From Bisporella sp. PMI_857 (taxonomy: Eukaryota; Ascomycota; Leotiomycetes; Helotiales; Helotiaceae), in assembly GCA_021307315.1 (NCBI GenBank), contig JAJSPD010000033.1, forward strand, positions 186,001 to 250,000: DNA of 64,000 bases, given 5' to 3'. Positions 35,322-46,166 of this stretch are shown here, one piece after another. Every line of letters starts with the position of its first letter. Positions within the stretch are counted from its first letter, which is position 1. The notes below the pieces were generated by a model, which saw nothing but the letters and a program-made list of their open reading frames with translations, had not been told where the DNA came from and did no database searches. A program made the translations under genes and the position numbers.

Positions 35322-36957
35322 TTATCCGGCTGCTAATTTCCTTATCCCGAAGACGTTTTGTATTGCGGTGCCAATTTGGGGAGTCGTTCGGAAGGTTATT
35401 AGGGCATCATCTCCTCCTTTTTGCAAGTAGACTCCAAGACATGTTGTTTCTATGCGCTCCTCTTTGAATCGTCTACTATTTATCATACCTTCGACTAATA
35501 AGAGCAATTCGGTCGGCGGGTTGGATCGGAACGACAGAATCAAATCGATGGGAGTGTTGGTGAACGAAAACTCAAACCCCACTGTAGATATTGTTAGCAG
35601 TTCCTTATATGAAACAACGTTTCGCTCACTGCTCTCGTAAACTGAAAGCTCGCTTTGCGGTGTTGATGTAGCTGTCATAAATTAGCCCTGTTCGTGATCA
35701 GGAGAACAATGGTACGCACTCTCGATGTGGAGCGGCATCTGAGCTATTAAAAAACCATCTTGTGCCTGAGTGTCATGCCCAATATCTTGGGATCCCGAGG
35801 ACGCAGGATGTTGCATATGCTGTGATTGACCTATGTCGAATCAGCTTGGTGTAACTCTGAAAAGGTTGACACATACGGTCATTTGATTGAGCTCCGCTAT
35901 GTTGATTTTCACCGCTTTGATACCTAGTGTCTGGATAGTTACGATGGGAGCCACCGTAGCCAGTGGATCGATACATACTGTTGCTCAAGGGTAATTGACG
36001 CTGAGTGGTCAACGGGTTCTGGGTAACTATTTTACCGATCAGTATTATTCAATATTAAAACAACAAACTAAGGAAGCTTCAAACCTGGGATAGATGAGGG
36101 TGGATCATAGCTGAATGCATGCACCGGATCGCCTGTCGTTTGTAAGCTTTGTGGTTCTCCTAACGAGCTTTACTACGCACTGCAATTCAGGAGACCTCGT
36201 ACAGGTATCAAGGTACTCGAATCGTTAAGGCTATTCGGTATACTTGGGCTACCCGATTGAGCTGTTTTAGATTAGACTTGTGTGTTAGTTGGATAGGAAA
36301 AACGTACTTTTGTGTATTTTCTTAACTTGCTCTGGTGATCCGTCATCAGTCAGAGCGCTGTAGAATAAATGGAAGTTAAATACCATGAAATGCCCTATAC
36401 TCCTCAGAACCCCTCAAACTTTTTAGCCTCAGACGATTGAACATCCGAAGCATACGTGTAGTCCAGATCTGACTGGTGGCACTTTTCATCCTCGTGATCA
36501 ATCTTGAAAAGATATCCCAGGTTATGCGACCTATCCAATGTTTACTATCGACCATCGCGCAAAATCGGAGCACAAGATCGGGGTGGGCAGCGTGAAGGTA
36601 TGCAGCAATTTTAGGGGCTGTTCCGGATGGAAGTTTCTTTCCAAATATCGCCAGAAGATTTGTTTCAGCTACACTCCCAATTAGATCTTGGGGACCTGAC
36701 AGCCTTGCGTTCCCATCAGTCAACAGTTTATTAACCTTGGCTGTTTTATCGCGCTCAATTGCCGCGTCAAAAGCTCGTAACCGTGTCCAAATCTGGTTGA
36801 TTTTCGGGATCGAGGCGCGAATCCGCTCTACCTGCGCGTCCGTCAAGGAAGAAGGTAAGGTTAAAGCCTTACATGTTTCGTCAAGGCGGGTAATACTAGC
36901 TTCTAGCCGTGGGATGAATTTATTGGCTTCTTGTCGTGGGTTGGAGACCTGGGCCAT
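35322..36957 (-). CDS. Seven-exon gene of unknown function
   Basis: Not recognised. On the minus strand a consistent splice model joins exons 36957-36401, 36357-36308, 36261-36181, 36132-36085, 36026-35877, 35830-35720 and 35671-35322. All six introns are 43-58 nt with GT...AG ends and plausible CTRAY-like branch sites, and every junction keeps frame, giving 448 residues. Residues 1-185 are helical and Lys/Arg/Leu-rich (LEASITRLDETCKAL, VDSKHWIGRITWDIFSRLI). Residues ~190-330 are low-complexity and rich in Gln, Ser, Pro and His (QSQHMQHPASSGSQDIGHD). The last ~115 residues form a new mixed segment (VGFEFSFTNTPIDLILSF, GVYLQKGGDDALITFRT). Introns 4 and 6 remove sequence that otherwise contains in-frame stops. 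The Gln/Ser-rich middle might suggest a regulatory protein, but I see no DNA-binding motif. Reality of the gene is moderately supported; function unknown. Confidence 0.55.
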
Positions 36958-37456
36958 GTTTCACAAGCTTTTGGTGAAAAAGGAGCGCGAAAATAATGAT
37001 TTACAACCCACGAAGGACGTAGCCCGGGTCAAAATGCAGGTCTACGGGGGGTACAGTTGGGCCAGGCTAGAAAAATCTTGGCCCAGGCCAGCTAATTCCT
37101 TGGCATCATTAATCATCACAGTGTAATTTACTTGCAGCGGCTCTCAGGTCTGTGGCTGTGAGGGGACTTGGCAAGCGGGCCGACCTCAGTCCCGGCAGCC
37201 TTGCGATCCCCACTCAACCTTGGCTAAGACCCTTGATTGACTGAGTGAGGGGGGAGGGGAGAATGCTCAGCTGACCAAAGATTAGAGATAGGAAACAGCC
37301 AATTCAGCTACCCCGCTATCTCGATACACCATCTTCAAATCATCACTTAACCCTAAGAGTAAAAGGCGTAACTCGAATTATAGCCGGTTAGTGTGGAACA
37401 TTATAAGCTATAGGAAAGCATTATAATCTGTCTTAGCTGTAGTTAAACTAGTTCCA

Positions 37457-40400
37457 ATGGATCAGGAAACATGGGAAGACACCCTGTTTCAGGTAAGCGT
37501 TGCTAGAAATTAGATGTTGTTCTAGCTGACGGAGTAAATACAGAATGTGAGCATTGAAGTTGCATAGTCTAACCCTTCTTTTAACATTTTGGACTATAGG
37601 AAGTAAGTCGACTTGCGAATATTGATATGTAAAGCTGCTGCTGATCCTGGTTTGTTTGGTGGTGTAGTATGTAAGTCGACCTGTGAATATCAATACATAA
37701 AGCTGCTACTAATGCTGGTTTGTTTGGTGGTGTAGCATGTAAGTCGACTTGCGAGTATTAATATATAAAGCTGCTGCTAATCCCGGTTCGTTTGGTGGTG
37801 TAGTATGTAAGTCGACTTGCGAATATCGATATATAAAACTGCTGCTGATCCTAGTTTGTTTGGTGGTATAGCGAGTAAGTTGACCTGTGAATATTAATAT
37901 ATAAAACTGCTGCTGATCCTGGTGTAGCATGTAAGTCGACCTGCGAATATTAACTTATAAAGTTGTTACTGATCCTGGTTTGTTTGGTGTTGTAGCGTGT
38001 AAGTTGACCTGCGAATATTAATACACAAAGCTGCTACTAATGCTGGTTTTTTTGGTGTTGTAGCGTGTAAGTTGACCTGCGAATATTAATACACAAAGCC
38101 GCTGCTAACTCTGATTTGTTTGGTGGTGTAGTATGTAAGTTGGCCTGTATGTATTAACATATAAAGCCACTGTTAATCCTGGTTTGTTTGGTGGTGTAGA
38201 ATGTAAGTCGATCTGCGAATATTAATATATAAATCTGCTGCTAATCCTATTTTGTTTGGTGGTGCAGTATGTAAGTCAACTTATAAATATTAATATATAA
38301 AACTGCTGCTGATCCTGGTTTGTTTTGTAGTGCAGTATGTAAGCTGACCTATAAATATTAATATAAAACTGCTGCTGATTCTGGTTTGTTTGGTGGTGTA
38401 GGATGTAAGTCAACCTGCGAATATTAATATGTAAAGTTGTTACTGATCTTGGTTTGTTTGGTGGTGTAGTATGTAAGTCAACTTTTAAATATCAATACAT
38501 AAAGCTGGGACTAACCCTGGTATGTTTGATGTTATAGCATGCAAGTCAACTTGCGAATATTAATATATAAAGCTGCTACTAATCCTGGTTTGTTTGGTGT
38601 TGTAGGAAGTAAGCTGATTTGCGAATATTGATACATAAAGCCGCTGCTGATCTTGGTTTGTTTGGTGGTATAGCATGTAAGTTGACCTGCAAATACTAAT
38701 ACATAAAGACGCTGCTGATCCTGGTTTGTTTGGTGGTGTAGGATGTAAGTCAACCTGCGAATATTAATACATGAGGCCGCTGCTGATTCGGGTTTGTTTG
38801 GTGGTGTAGCGAGTAAGTCGACCTACGAATATTAATACATAAAGCTGCTGCTGATCCTAGTTTGTTTGGTGCAGTATGTAAGTCGACCTATAAATATTGA
38901 TATAAAACTGCTACTGATCCTGGTTTGTTTGGCGGTGTAGGAAGTAAGTTGACTTGCGAATATTAATATATAAGGCCGCTGCTAATACGCGTTTGTTTGG
39001 CGATGTAGGAAGTAAGTCGACTTACGAATTTTAATATATAAAGCTGCTGCTGATTCTCGTTTGTTTGGTGGTGTAGTATGTAAGTCGACCTATAAATATT
39101 AATATAAAATTGCTGCTGATTCTGGTTTGCTTGGTGGTATAGCAAGTAAGTTAACCTGCGAATACTAATACATAAAGCTGCTACTAATCCTGGTTTGTTT
39201 AATGTTATAGCATGTAAGTCGACTTGCGAGCATTAATATATAAAGCTGCTACTGATCCTGGTTTGTTTAATGTTATAGCATGTAAGTCGACTTGCGAGCA
39301 TTAATATATAAAGCTGCTACTGATCCTGGTTTGTTTGGTGGTGTAGCATGTAAGTCGACTTGCAAATATTGATATATAAGACTGCTGCTGATCCTGGTTT
39401 GTTTGGTGGTGTAGCGAGTAAGTTGGCCTTGCATGTATCTGGATAAACGTGAACCACTAATTATGTAGCTTGATGTCTGGCATTCCTCCTTTGACAGCAC
39501 GTTCGCTCAAGGTTTTTTTAAAGCGTTGCCAGCTGGTGCGCTACGGACGCAGCATACCCCAGTCCAGTGTTGCAATTGCTGTAGCTCCATTTTAGCTGCT
39601 GACTGCAACACTAACCTTTCCGATGTCCGTGCAGCTGAAAAGGATTGTCAATTCTGCGCTCTACTCCTCTGTACACTTGTGCCCCACCTCATCAATGATG
39701 ATGGACGCGATGTTCGAATTGTTCGTGAAGGGTCGGCGTTGAAAGTAGGGAGCAATGGGCAACATGTTCTCTGGGTATGTTCTAATCTAGGTCAGTGTTC
39801 CAAGTTCATGTGTATTGGGCAAGCCCTTTACTTACTGCATTATTTGGCCATAAAAGGTTCGGTCGATACAAAGACCCATATCCAGACGGAAGAAATAGTT
39901 CTTCCTGAAGCTATTGGCTCTGCACGGTTTGAACTACTTCGCACATGGCTTTGTTGGTGCGATCAACATGAACACTGCAACATGCGTGACAGTAGATCGA
40001 ACCAATTGCTTCCGAACAGGCTTCTCTGGGTTGGAGATCCAGATGATCAGCATTACAATCCTAATTTATTGCGCCTGGATACTACTACAGATGAAATTGG
40101 AGGGAAATATGTCGTGTTATCCCATTGTTGGGGCGAACTTCCAACAGAAGTCAAGAAACACTTTTGCACAACCTCGGATAATATCAGCCGCCGGGAGGGA
40201 GGATTCAGTTTCTGGGAACTACCAGGGACTTTCCAGGATGCTGTTAAAGTGACTCGAGAACTTCGCATACCGTACATTTGGATCGACTCACTCTGCATTA
40301 TCCAATACGGTGACAATGGTGAAGATTGGAAACGCGAAGCTAGACGCATGGAAGAGGTCTTCTCTGGGGCTTACTGCACAATTGCTGCAACTTCGGCCTC

Positions 40401-41435
40401 AAATTCGTACACAGGGTTCCTTCAGCCACATTTGAGACATGATTATATCCATGTTCAGGATGTCTCAGGCAACCGATTCTATATCTGTGCTGGTAGGGAC
40501 GATTTTGACAATGATGTGGAGAAGGCTCTACTCAACACACGAGCATGGGTAATGCAAGAAAGAGTCTTGTCACGACGAACTATCCATTTCAGCGCCAATC
40601 AAGTATACTGGGAATGCGGTGAAGGGGTTTACTGCGAAAATCTTACGAGGCTGAAAAGGTAAATGCTTGACCCCATATGACTGTTTAATGCTTTCCTAAC
40701 TTGGGCATTTCTTTTAGCTCTTTCCGAAAAAGGTACTTTATGCTTGACCCAGACTTTCCGGAGCGGCTCCTTATGTCTGGCTATCAACGCACCATGGAAT
40801 TTATTCACTTTCTTTCCCAGGACTATTCAAAGCGTGGGCTTACAGAGAAGACTGACAAATGTGTGGCAATATCTGGATTAGAAGCCCGTATTGCACGTGC
40901 TTTAGGCTGCAAAAGCAGATGTGGTATCTTTGAGACGTACCTTCACAGGAATCTCCTCTGGCAACCGTCTGATATCAAGATGGAGAAGATTGTGTACAAA
41001 TCCCGACAAGTGCCATCTTGGTCATGGATGGCATATGGTGGGGGCATTCGATTCCTTGACAAAGATATCAAGTTTGGTACTGTTGATTGGATTGACAACC
41101 TCCGGTTCCATGACGTATGTGAACATGCATTGATCGCCGACGTAGGGAAATTCCGGGATGGAATGGAACTAGATGGGAACTACGCCGTTATAAATTCCGG
41201 CGGAATGGAAAGAGGGCGGGCACAATACGATGTTGAGAAGGACAAGGACAAGGAACGCAGGGGCCTTTGTGAAGAACGATGTGTTGTCGTTGGAAGGAAG
41301 ACTAAGAACGGTGTTAAAGACTACTATATATTAGTTGTCAGACCGACTGGAGATGGCGAGTATAGGAGGGTTGGAGTTGGGCTGATTCGGAGTGACTGCG
41401 TAGTGAGAGAGAGGCTCAGAGTGCGAGTCATCTGA
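37457..41435 (+). CDS. HET-domain protein with a large repeat-filled first intron
   Basis: Exons 39469-40658 and 40718-41435 are well supported. The first exon is proposed at 37457-37492 (MDQETWEDTLFQ, donor GTAAGC); joining it in phase 0 to 39469 supplies an ATG that the main frame lacks, as that frame is open from TAG at 39466-39468 without any ATG before the HET domain. Total 647 residues. N-terminal cysteines (QCCNCCSSIL, DCQFCALLL) precede the HET core: KYVVLSHCWG, IPYIWIDSLCII and TRAWVMQERVLSRRTIHF. PSWSWMAYGG and a C-terminal VRPTGDGEYRRVGVGLI end the usual architecture. HET proteins control non-self recognition and programmed cell death. The 1976-nt first intron is almost entirely the 68-bp tandem array. 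Coding part intact; exon 1 is inference. Confidence 0.8.
37598..39440 (+). repeat. Tandem array, about 28 units of ~68 bp, each intron-like
   Basis: Unit starts such as GTAAGTCGACTTGCGAATAT recur at 37671, 37739, 37807 and so on, with a usual period of 68 bp and a few shorter units. Each unit runs from GTAAGT (or GTAAGC), through AATATTAATATATAAAGC, to a GCTGCTRAT-like branch motif, and ends in TAG or CAG, leaving typically three bases (often TAT or CAT) before the next GTAAGT. The last diverged unit (39417-39468) ends ACTAATTATGTAG at the HET exon. Reverse-strand frames through the array are by-products of the repeat. Confidence 0.9.
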
Positions 41436-42722
41436 ATCATTTTGTGTTAGGAAATATAGAGCCAGTATTAGTGATCGCTTTAATTAGAGGTACCAACCTG
41501 CGTGGCGACCTTGTATGAATTTGCGCGACAGAGCAGGCGTAAGGCTAATAATGACTTCCCAACATCATAGTAAAGCTCTAAGGCTCAGATAAGACCATTT
41601 ATGAGTGTTATAGAGTGCTAAAAGCTTAATAGTAGTGCTGTAGAAAAGGAACTCTGTTACGCTCCACAGTGGCCCAAGCAGATTCTATATGTGCCAAGCT
41701 TACTCCGACTCCGTTCTTAATCCCAGTGAGCTACTTTGGCTTCACAGAGATATAAAGAGAAGTCATTTTCGACCGAGAGGCCTTCGGTCGCCGAGCGGCG
41801 TCGCGCTCGTCACACAACGCAACGGCAAAGAACAAGCGGACCGAATTAGCACACAAATATTTCTATACGCTACTCGCAGCGACGCATCGCAAGAATAGCG
41901 GCTTGGGCTATATACACGATATGATCGCAAGAAGCGGAGCGCGTGAAGGAATTCGTGGAAGATTAGGCGATAGGCTTGGAGCTCAATTATCAGGTCAGGG
42001 CCACAGCTACGGGTATCACCGGGACAATGTCATATAGGTAAAAAAGAGACTTGGGCATATATTGCTATTGTATATCTTTGTATATATGCAGTTTGCAAGC
42101 ACGCATGTTATGTATTCTCCTTCCATATACCTTCTGGGCCAAATCCTTATTCAGGAACCTTCCTTTTTTTTTTTAAATTCTCTAGAGGCGCTGGGACTAA
42201 AAAAAGGGCACAAGTGTGTCCGCACCTATCTAGTCCCTTGTCTACGCTCCCTGACTTCAACGACATGGGCTTTGAGATCCCCTTTCTTCCTTCGCGGTCT
42301 GGCAATAGATGATTGAGCGATGTTTGGCGTATCGTTGACGGGCCTGATTTCTCTCAGTTCCGGCTCCACTGAGGCTGATCATTCAGGACCTCGTTCGCGG
42401 AATCTGGGACGAGGATTGCGGCTTCATGTCTAGCATATCTAGAGGGTGAATATTTGCACGGGGTATTCAGCATCGTGGGCGGCCGTGATGGGAAAGAAGT
42501 GTCGAGCCTGGTCGGAATGCTGATTGTATCATCACTGTTCTGGGTTTCCCGGAGGTCGTCATTGGTGATTACTCGACCATCGTCTTCGTCGCAATGTCCC
42601 TAATTGCCCAGGCGACATGAATCATTTGGACATGGCTGTTGGCTTTGTGTGGAGTACAGGGAGTTGGGGCGGAGTTGGGTTATCTCTTCGGTGAGCGTAC
42701 TCGGTGGAGTGGTAGGCCGTGT
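41436..42722. other. Intergenic stretch, no supported gene
   Basis: The frame at 42062-42316 has no family signature and lacks splice support. A T-run lies at 42165-42174. Nothing else seen. Confidence 0.4.
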
Positions 42723-43091
42723 TCAATCGTCTTCATTCCCTGCTTCATATTGCTCAATGGATCGCTTCATGACAATCACCCGGCATTGTTGAGCCAGTAT
42801 ACCCTCAACTAAATCGACGGCGAGTGTATATATTCGTTGCTCCGTGCCCTTAAACCCCTCCTCGACCAGATGGCATCGCGCTTGCAGATCCTTAACTAAA
42901 TCGCCAACGAGGGTATGAGCTCGATTGTCCGTGTCTTTGAAGCCCTCAAGGAGTCTGCATGTTTGGGAATGTAGGGGCTCCCGCAACGCAGAAATCAGCT
43001 TGCGATTTTGTCTCTCTATCTTGCCGACGATGGTTGGTGGTTCTCCTGGACCTGGTAGAGCACGTCGAGACTCTCTACTACGGATATCCAC
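42723..43091 (-). other. Unassigned open frame with an internal duplication
   Basis: 122 residues. Two similar segments follow each other: LLEGFKDTDNRAHTLVGDLV and VEEGFKGTEQRIYTLAVDLV, about 31 residues apart, predicted helical. This may be a short helical-repeat or coiled-coil protein, or a remnant of one. No flanking splice signals were established and no family is recognised. Confidence 0.3.
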
Positions 43092-43285
43092 AGGCTCCCA
43101 GCATTGGCGAGGTCCTTAGACAGTTCGAACCCGCGTCTCTTTTGTTTTGGCAGCGAGGGTGTGTCATCTAATCAATATAATATCTTCGGATCATTTTCGC
43201 GGCAAGGAACGTCAAGCCATAGTCAGATGTCATATTCCGTGTTATAAACATATATTCGTTTCAAAATTCCAACACAAAGGGGCTT

Positions 43286-45261
43286 TTAATCATCACGATA
43301 AGCCGGCTCCTTGATTACCCAATCAAACGCAACAACCTCCGCAACTTGCACAGGTTCACCATGCTCAGTATGAAAAAATGGACTCCTCTCAACCCTCAAC
43401 TCCTTCCCCTCCTTCCCCCAATCTTCGGCACAACCGCCACAAAACCCACCCAATAGAACACCGCACTCAGCATGAGCAAAAGCCCAATAGTAGGCACCAA
43501 ATACCAAGGATATCTCTGCAATCCCTTAAACTCCCCGCTCGGAGGAATCCACAGGGCAATAATAGGGAACAGATTCGCTATCACGAAAATGAAGGCAGAG
43601 ACGATGGAAATGATGCCATTGGCAGGGGATTTGAGGTGCCAGTGCGTTTTTGAGCTCCAGAAGCGGAGGGCGAGGAGACCGATGCCGATGATGACGCTCA
43701 TGAAGGCATCGATCGTATAACTGTAGATGCCAAACACGATCGTGTATGCAGTAACCGGCGAAGAAACCCCCCAGGTGCAGAAGATAATCAGCAGCGCGAA
43801 AAACCAATGCAAGATCAGTGCTCCCAGTGGAGTCTTCTCATGCCACCCTCTTCGCGCGCTATCCCCAAGGACTTTTGCCCATATGGCGGGAAGGGCGGCG
43901 CTGGAAATAGGAGGTGAGTCTTGACAAGGCGTCGTAATTCCTTGCGATGAATTTACCGAAAGGGAGAATTCCTTCTTTGGCGATCTCTTGCTTTACGCGG
44001 GCGGCGGTGTAGGTGCTGACGATGACGTTTCCGAGGCTGGAGAAAGCCATGAAGGCATTTAGGATTTGGGCTGAGTGGGCTTTGCCGTAGGGAGAGACGC
44101 GGCCGAGGGTGAGAAGGATGAATTGTTCGGCGACGTTGCCGTTCATTTGTGAGGATGCTGGAACAACGATCATGTAGGCAATGTTGACGAGCATGTAAGA
44201 GACGCAGACTGTGGAGACGGCGAGGAGAGTTGCAGAGCGGAAGATCTTTTTAGGGTTTTTGACCTCGCCGAGGATATAGTTTGCTTGATTGAATCTGGCT
44301 TCATGAGTATTTACCTCATGATTGTTGATGGGTTGAGATAGACTTACCCGCCAAATGTAAACACGATGCTCAAATACGCCTCCGCATAACCGTACGCATC
44401 TGTCTGCGCATTCTTAAAACTGTTACTCGGAGACAGATTATCCGAGACTGGTGGAGGAGTATCGAACACCTTTCCTCCAATACTCATGAACCCGAGAATG
44501 ATGATTATAAGCAACATCAATAGCTTGAAAATGGCAAACATGTTGTTGACCCAAATACCCGCACGTCTCCAAATCCCATGCAGGAGACACACAGCCGTCA
44601 TAGTAGCAACGGCGATACCCCTCACAGTATTTGACACTTTTTCCGAAGAAGCTCCATGGTAGACATCGTCTCCCGAAGCAGTTACAACGTGAGCAGCGAA
44701 CGAAAGTGCGTTTGCAGCCGCATTGCCGATCAAAACGAATGTGACTCCGTACACGCAGCTGGCGAAGAATTTTGGGGTTTTGAGCAGGTAGTTGAGGTAA
44801 TTGAATTCGCCGCCGGAGCGAGGCGTGAAGATTTTGGTATCGGAAGAGGACAACTGCCAGCGCGGGATGGTGAGACCGTATTCAATGAAAACAAAGGTTC
44901 CAGCGAGGGTGGCGATGGAACCGAGGAGCCAGAAAATAAGTGTGAATCCGACAGAGTGTGTGTCATACATTATACTAGATGGGGTGTCGAAAATGCCGGT
45001 ACCTGGGGGAAATGTTAGTTGCGGTCATTGATGTGAGGGGAGGATTCAGGGGAAAAGAGAAAACCAACCGATCATCTTGTTAATGATGATGCAGAAGACT
45101 GAGATGTAGCCCAACTGGTAGGGTCTTGCGGGTAGTTTTGTGACAACTTTGGTGGAGTCGTTCTCGGCATCCTGGATGATGGCCAGATCATCTTCGTCGA
45201 GCCCAATCACGCTATCGTCATCCTGTTGTTGTACATTGACATTATAGTCATCTTGAGTCAT
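43286..45261 (-). CDS. Amino-acid permease, APC superfamily (LAT/MUP1-like), with a doubtful 3' end
   Basis: Plasma-membrane amino-acid transporter. Exons 45261-45069, 45002-44348 and 44294-43957 join cleanly. Exon 4 starts either at 43871 (85-nt intron, fits frame) or near 43900 (better acceptor, frame not kept). A hydrophilic acidic N-terminus (MTQDDYNVNVQQ, VIGLDEDDLAI) precedes PYQLGYISVFCIIINKMIGTGIFDTPSSI, the conserved first helix. Family motifs follow: GLTIPRW, PRSGGEFNYL, GIAVATMTAVCLLHGIWRR, YGYAEAYLSIVFTFGGFNQANYILGEVKNP and VARVKQEIAKEGILPFG-type sequence. The frame in exon 4 runs through ALRFWSS and VPTIGLLLMLSAVFYWVGF, then a 1-bp shift near 43400-43430, in a C-rich homopolymer region on the plus strand, is needed to reach ELRVERSPFF and the stop at 43286. 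Possible sequencing error or a young lesion. Substrate unknown. Confidence 0.8.
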
Positions 45262-46166
45262 TTTGTCCTGATTTAGACCCTCTTATCTGGTGTATGGTGC
45301 TTCTGTTAACCTGACTCGGAGAGATGCAAGAGGCCTCCCTCTTTCCAGGATCTCACCAAGTAGTTTAGTAACTTCAAGACGAGTTTTAAAAGTTGTCAGG
45401 ACTAAAAAGAACATCTTCGACAAGGCAATGGGTCTCCTCCATATATCAGTGTGACTACCTGCATCGTTGTTCTCGAAGCTTGGAAGCTCTTGGCCGTCCT
45501 AAGGAACAGGGCGTCAGGCCCAGGCAGACTTGTGCACAGCCTTGTGCCACCCGTGACCCCCCGCCCGGAGCCTTACTCGTTAGTCTTGAAGAAGATGCTA
45601 ATTAATTGCGCCACCCGCCAATTTCATTCGGTGTTCACTTTGCTCTTCATTTCCACCATTGCGTTGATCAGTGGAGGCTATACTTCTTGGGGAATCTTGG
45701 CTCAACGCCATCACTAGCCACATAGACTCACAACTCAGCCGCCTCACGGTTCACGGCAGAGAGAACAATACAGACTCGCGGCGAGATCACAAAAGGCTTG
45801 AAACAAGCCAGGCCAGGTTGATATAGTGCATGCAAGAAATATTGAATTTTGGCCAAAGTCCGCGCGGGCCGCGAAGCACTGGTACCAAACCTCACAGCCT
45901 TGTCCCACACCTGCCTGCCAGACAGAATCAAAAGAGTAGTCAAGTGACAGCAGCCATGATGTTAGTTGACTCTTGGAGAGTCGTTATCAGTGAGGCGCAG
46001 CCTCCAATCTCCTTCACCCTTCTCCATAGCTATCATTCCTTAGACAAAAAGCAGGACCACCTGACTTTCTCCCCTCTCCACGTTCACGTTCGTCACATCC
46101 ATTATAGTTTGCACATCCCTCTCTGCTGCAACTGAGCTGGGACAACCCAGCACCTACGAAGAAGAT
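45262..46166. other. Intergenic region between permease and HeLo-like gene
   Basis: Divergent 5' flanks of two genes. C/T-rich runs at 46008-46085 and a short leader precede the ATG at 46167. No other gene recognised. Confidence 0.4.

Noticed and set aside
36358..36383. 26-nt intron at the first junction of the unknown seven-exon gene
   Set aside because: Too short and out of frame. The 43-nt GTATAG donor alternative fits phase and length.
37598..39440. CRISPR-like repeat array
   Set aside because: Eukaryotic setting, no unique spacers of constant length, and whole 68-bp units are repeated. It is a minisatellite.
37448..39500. Minus-strand open frames with repeated TTKQTRISS-like sequence
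   Set aside because: They arise because the 68-bp array happens to lack stops in some reverse frames. The period is not a multiple of three, so the reading is not maintained.
39526..39528. TTG as start of the HET frame at 39526
   Set aside because: Non-ATG starts are rare in fungi, and the frame extends upstream to 39469, where a good acceptor exists.
43100..43160. Possible tRNA because of GTTCGAACCC (B-box-like)
   Set aside because: No matching A box, acceptor stem or anticodon arm could be formed around it.
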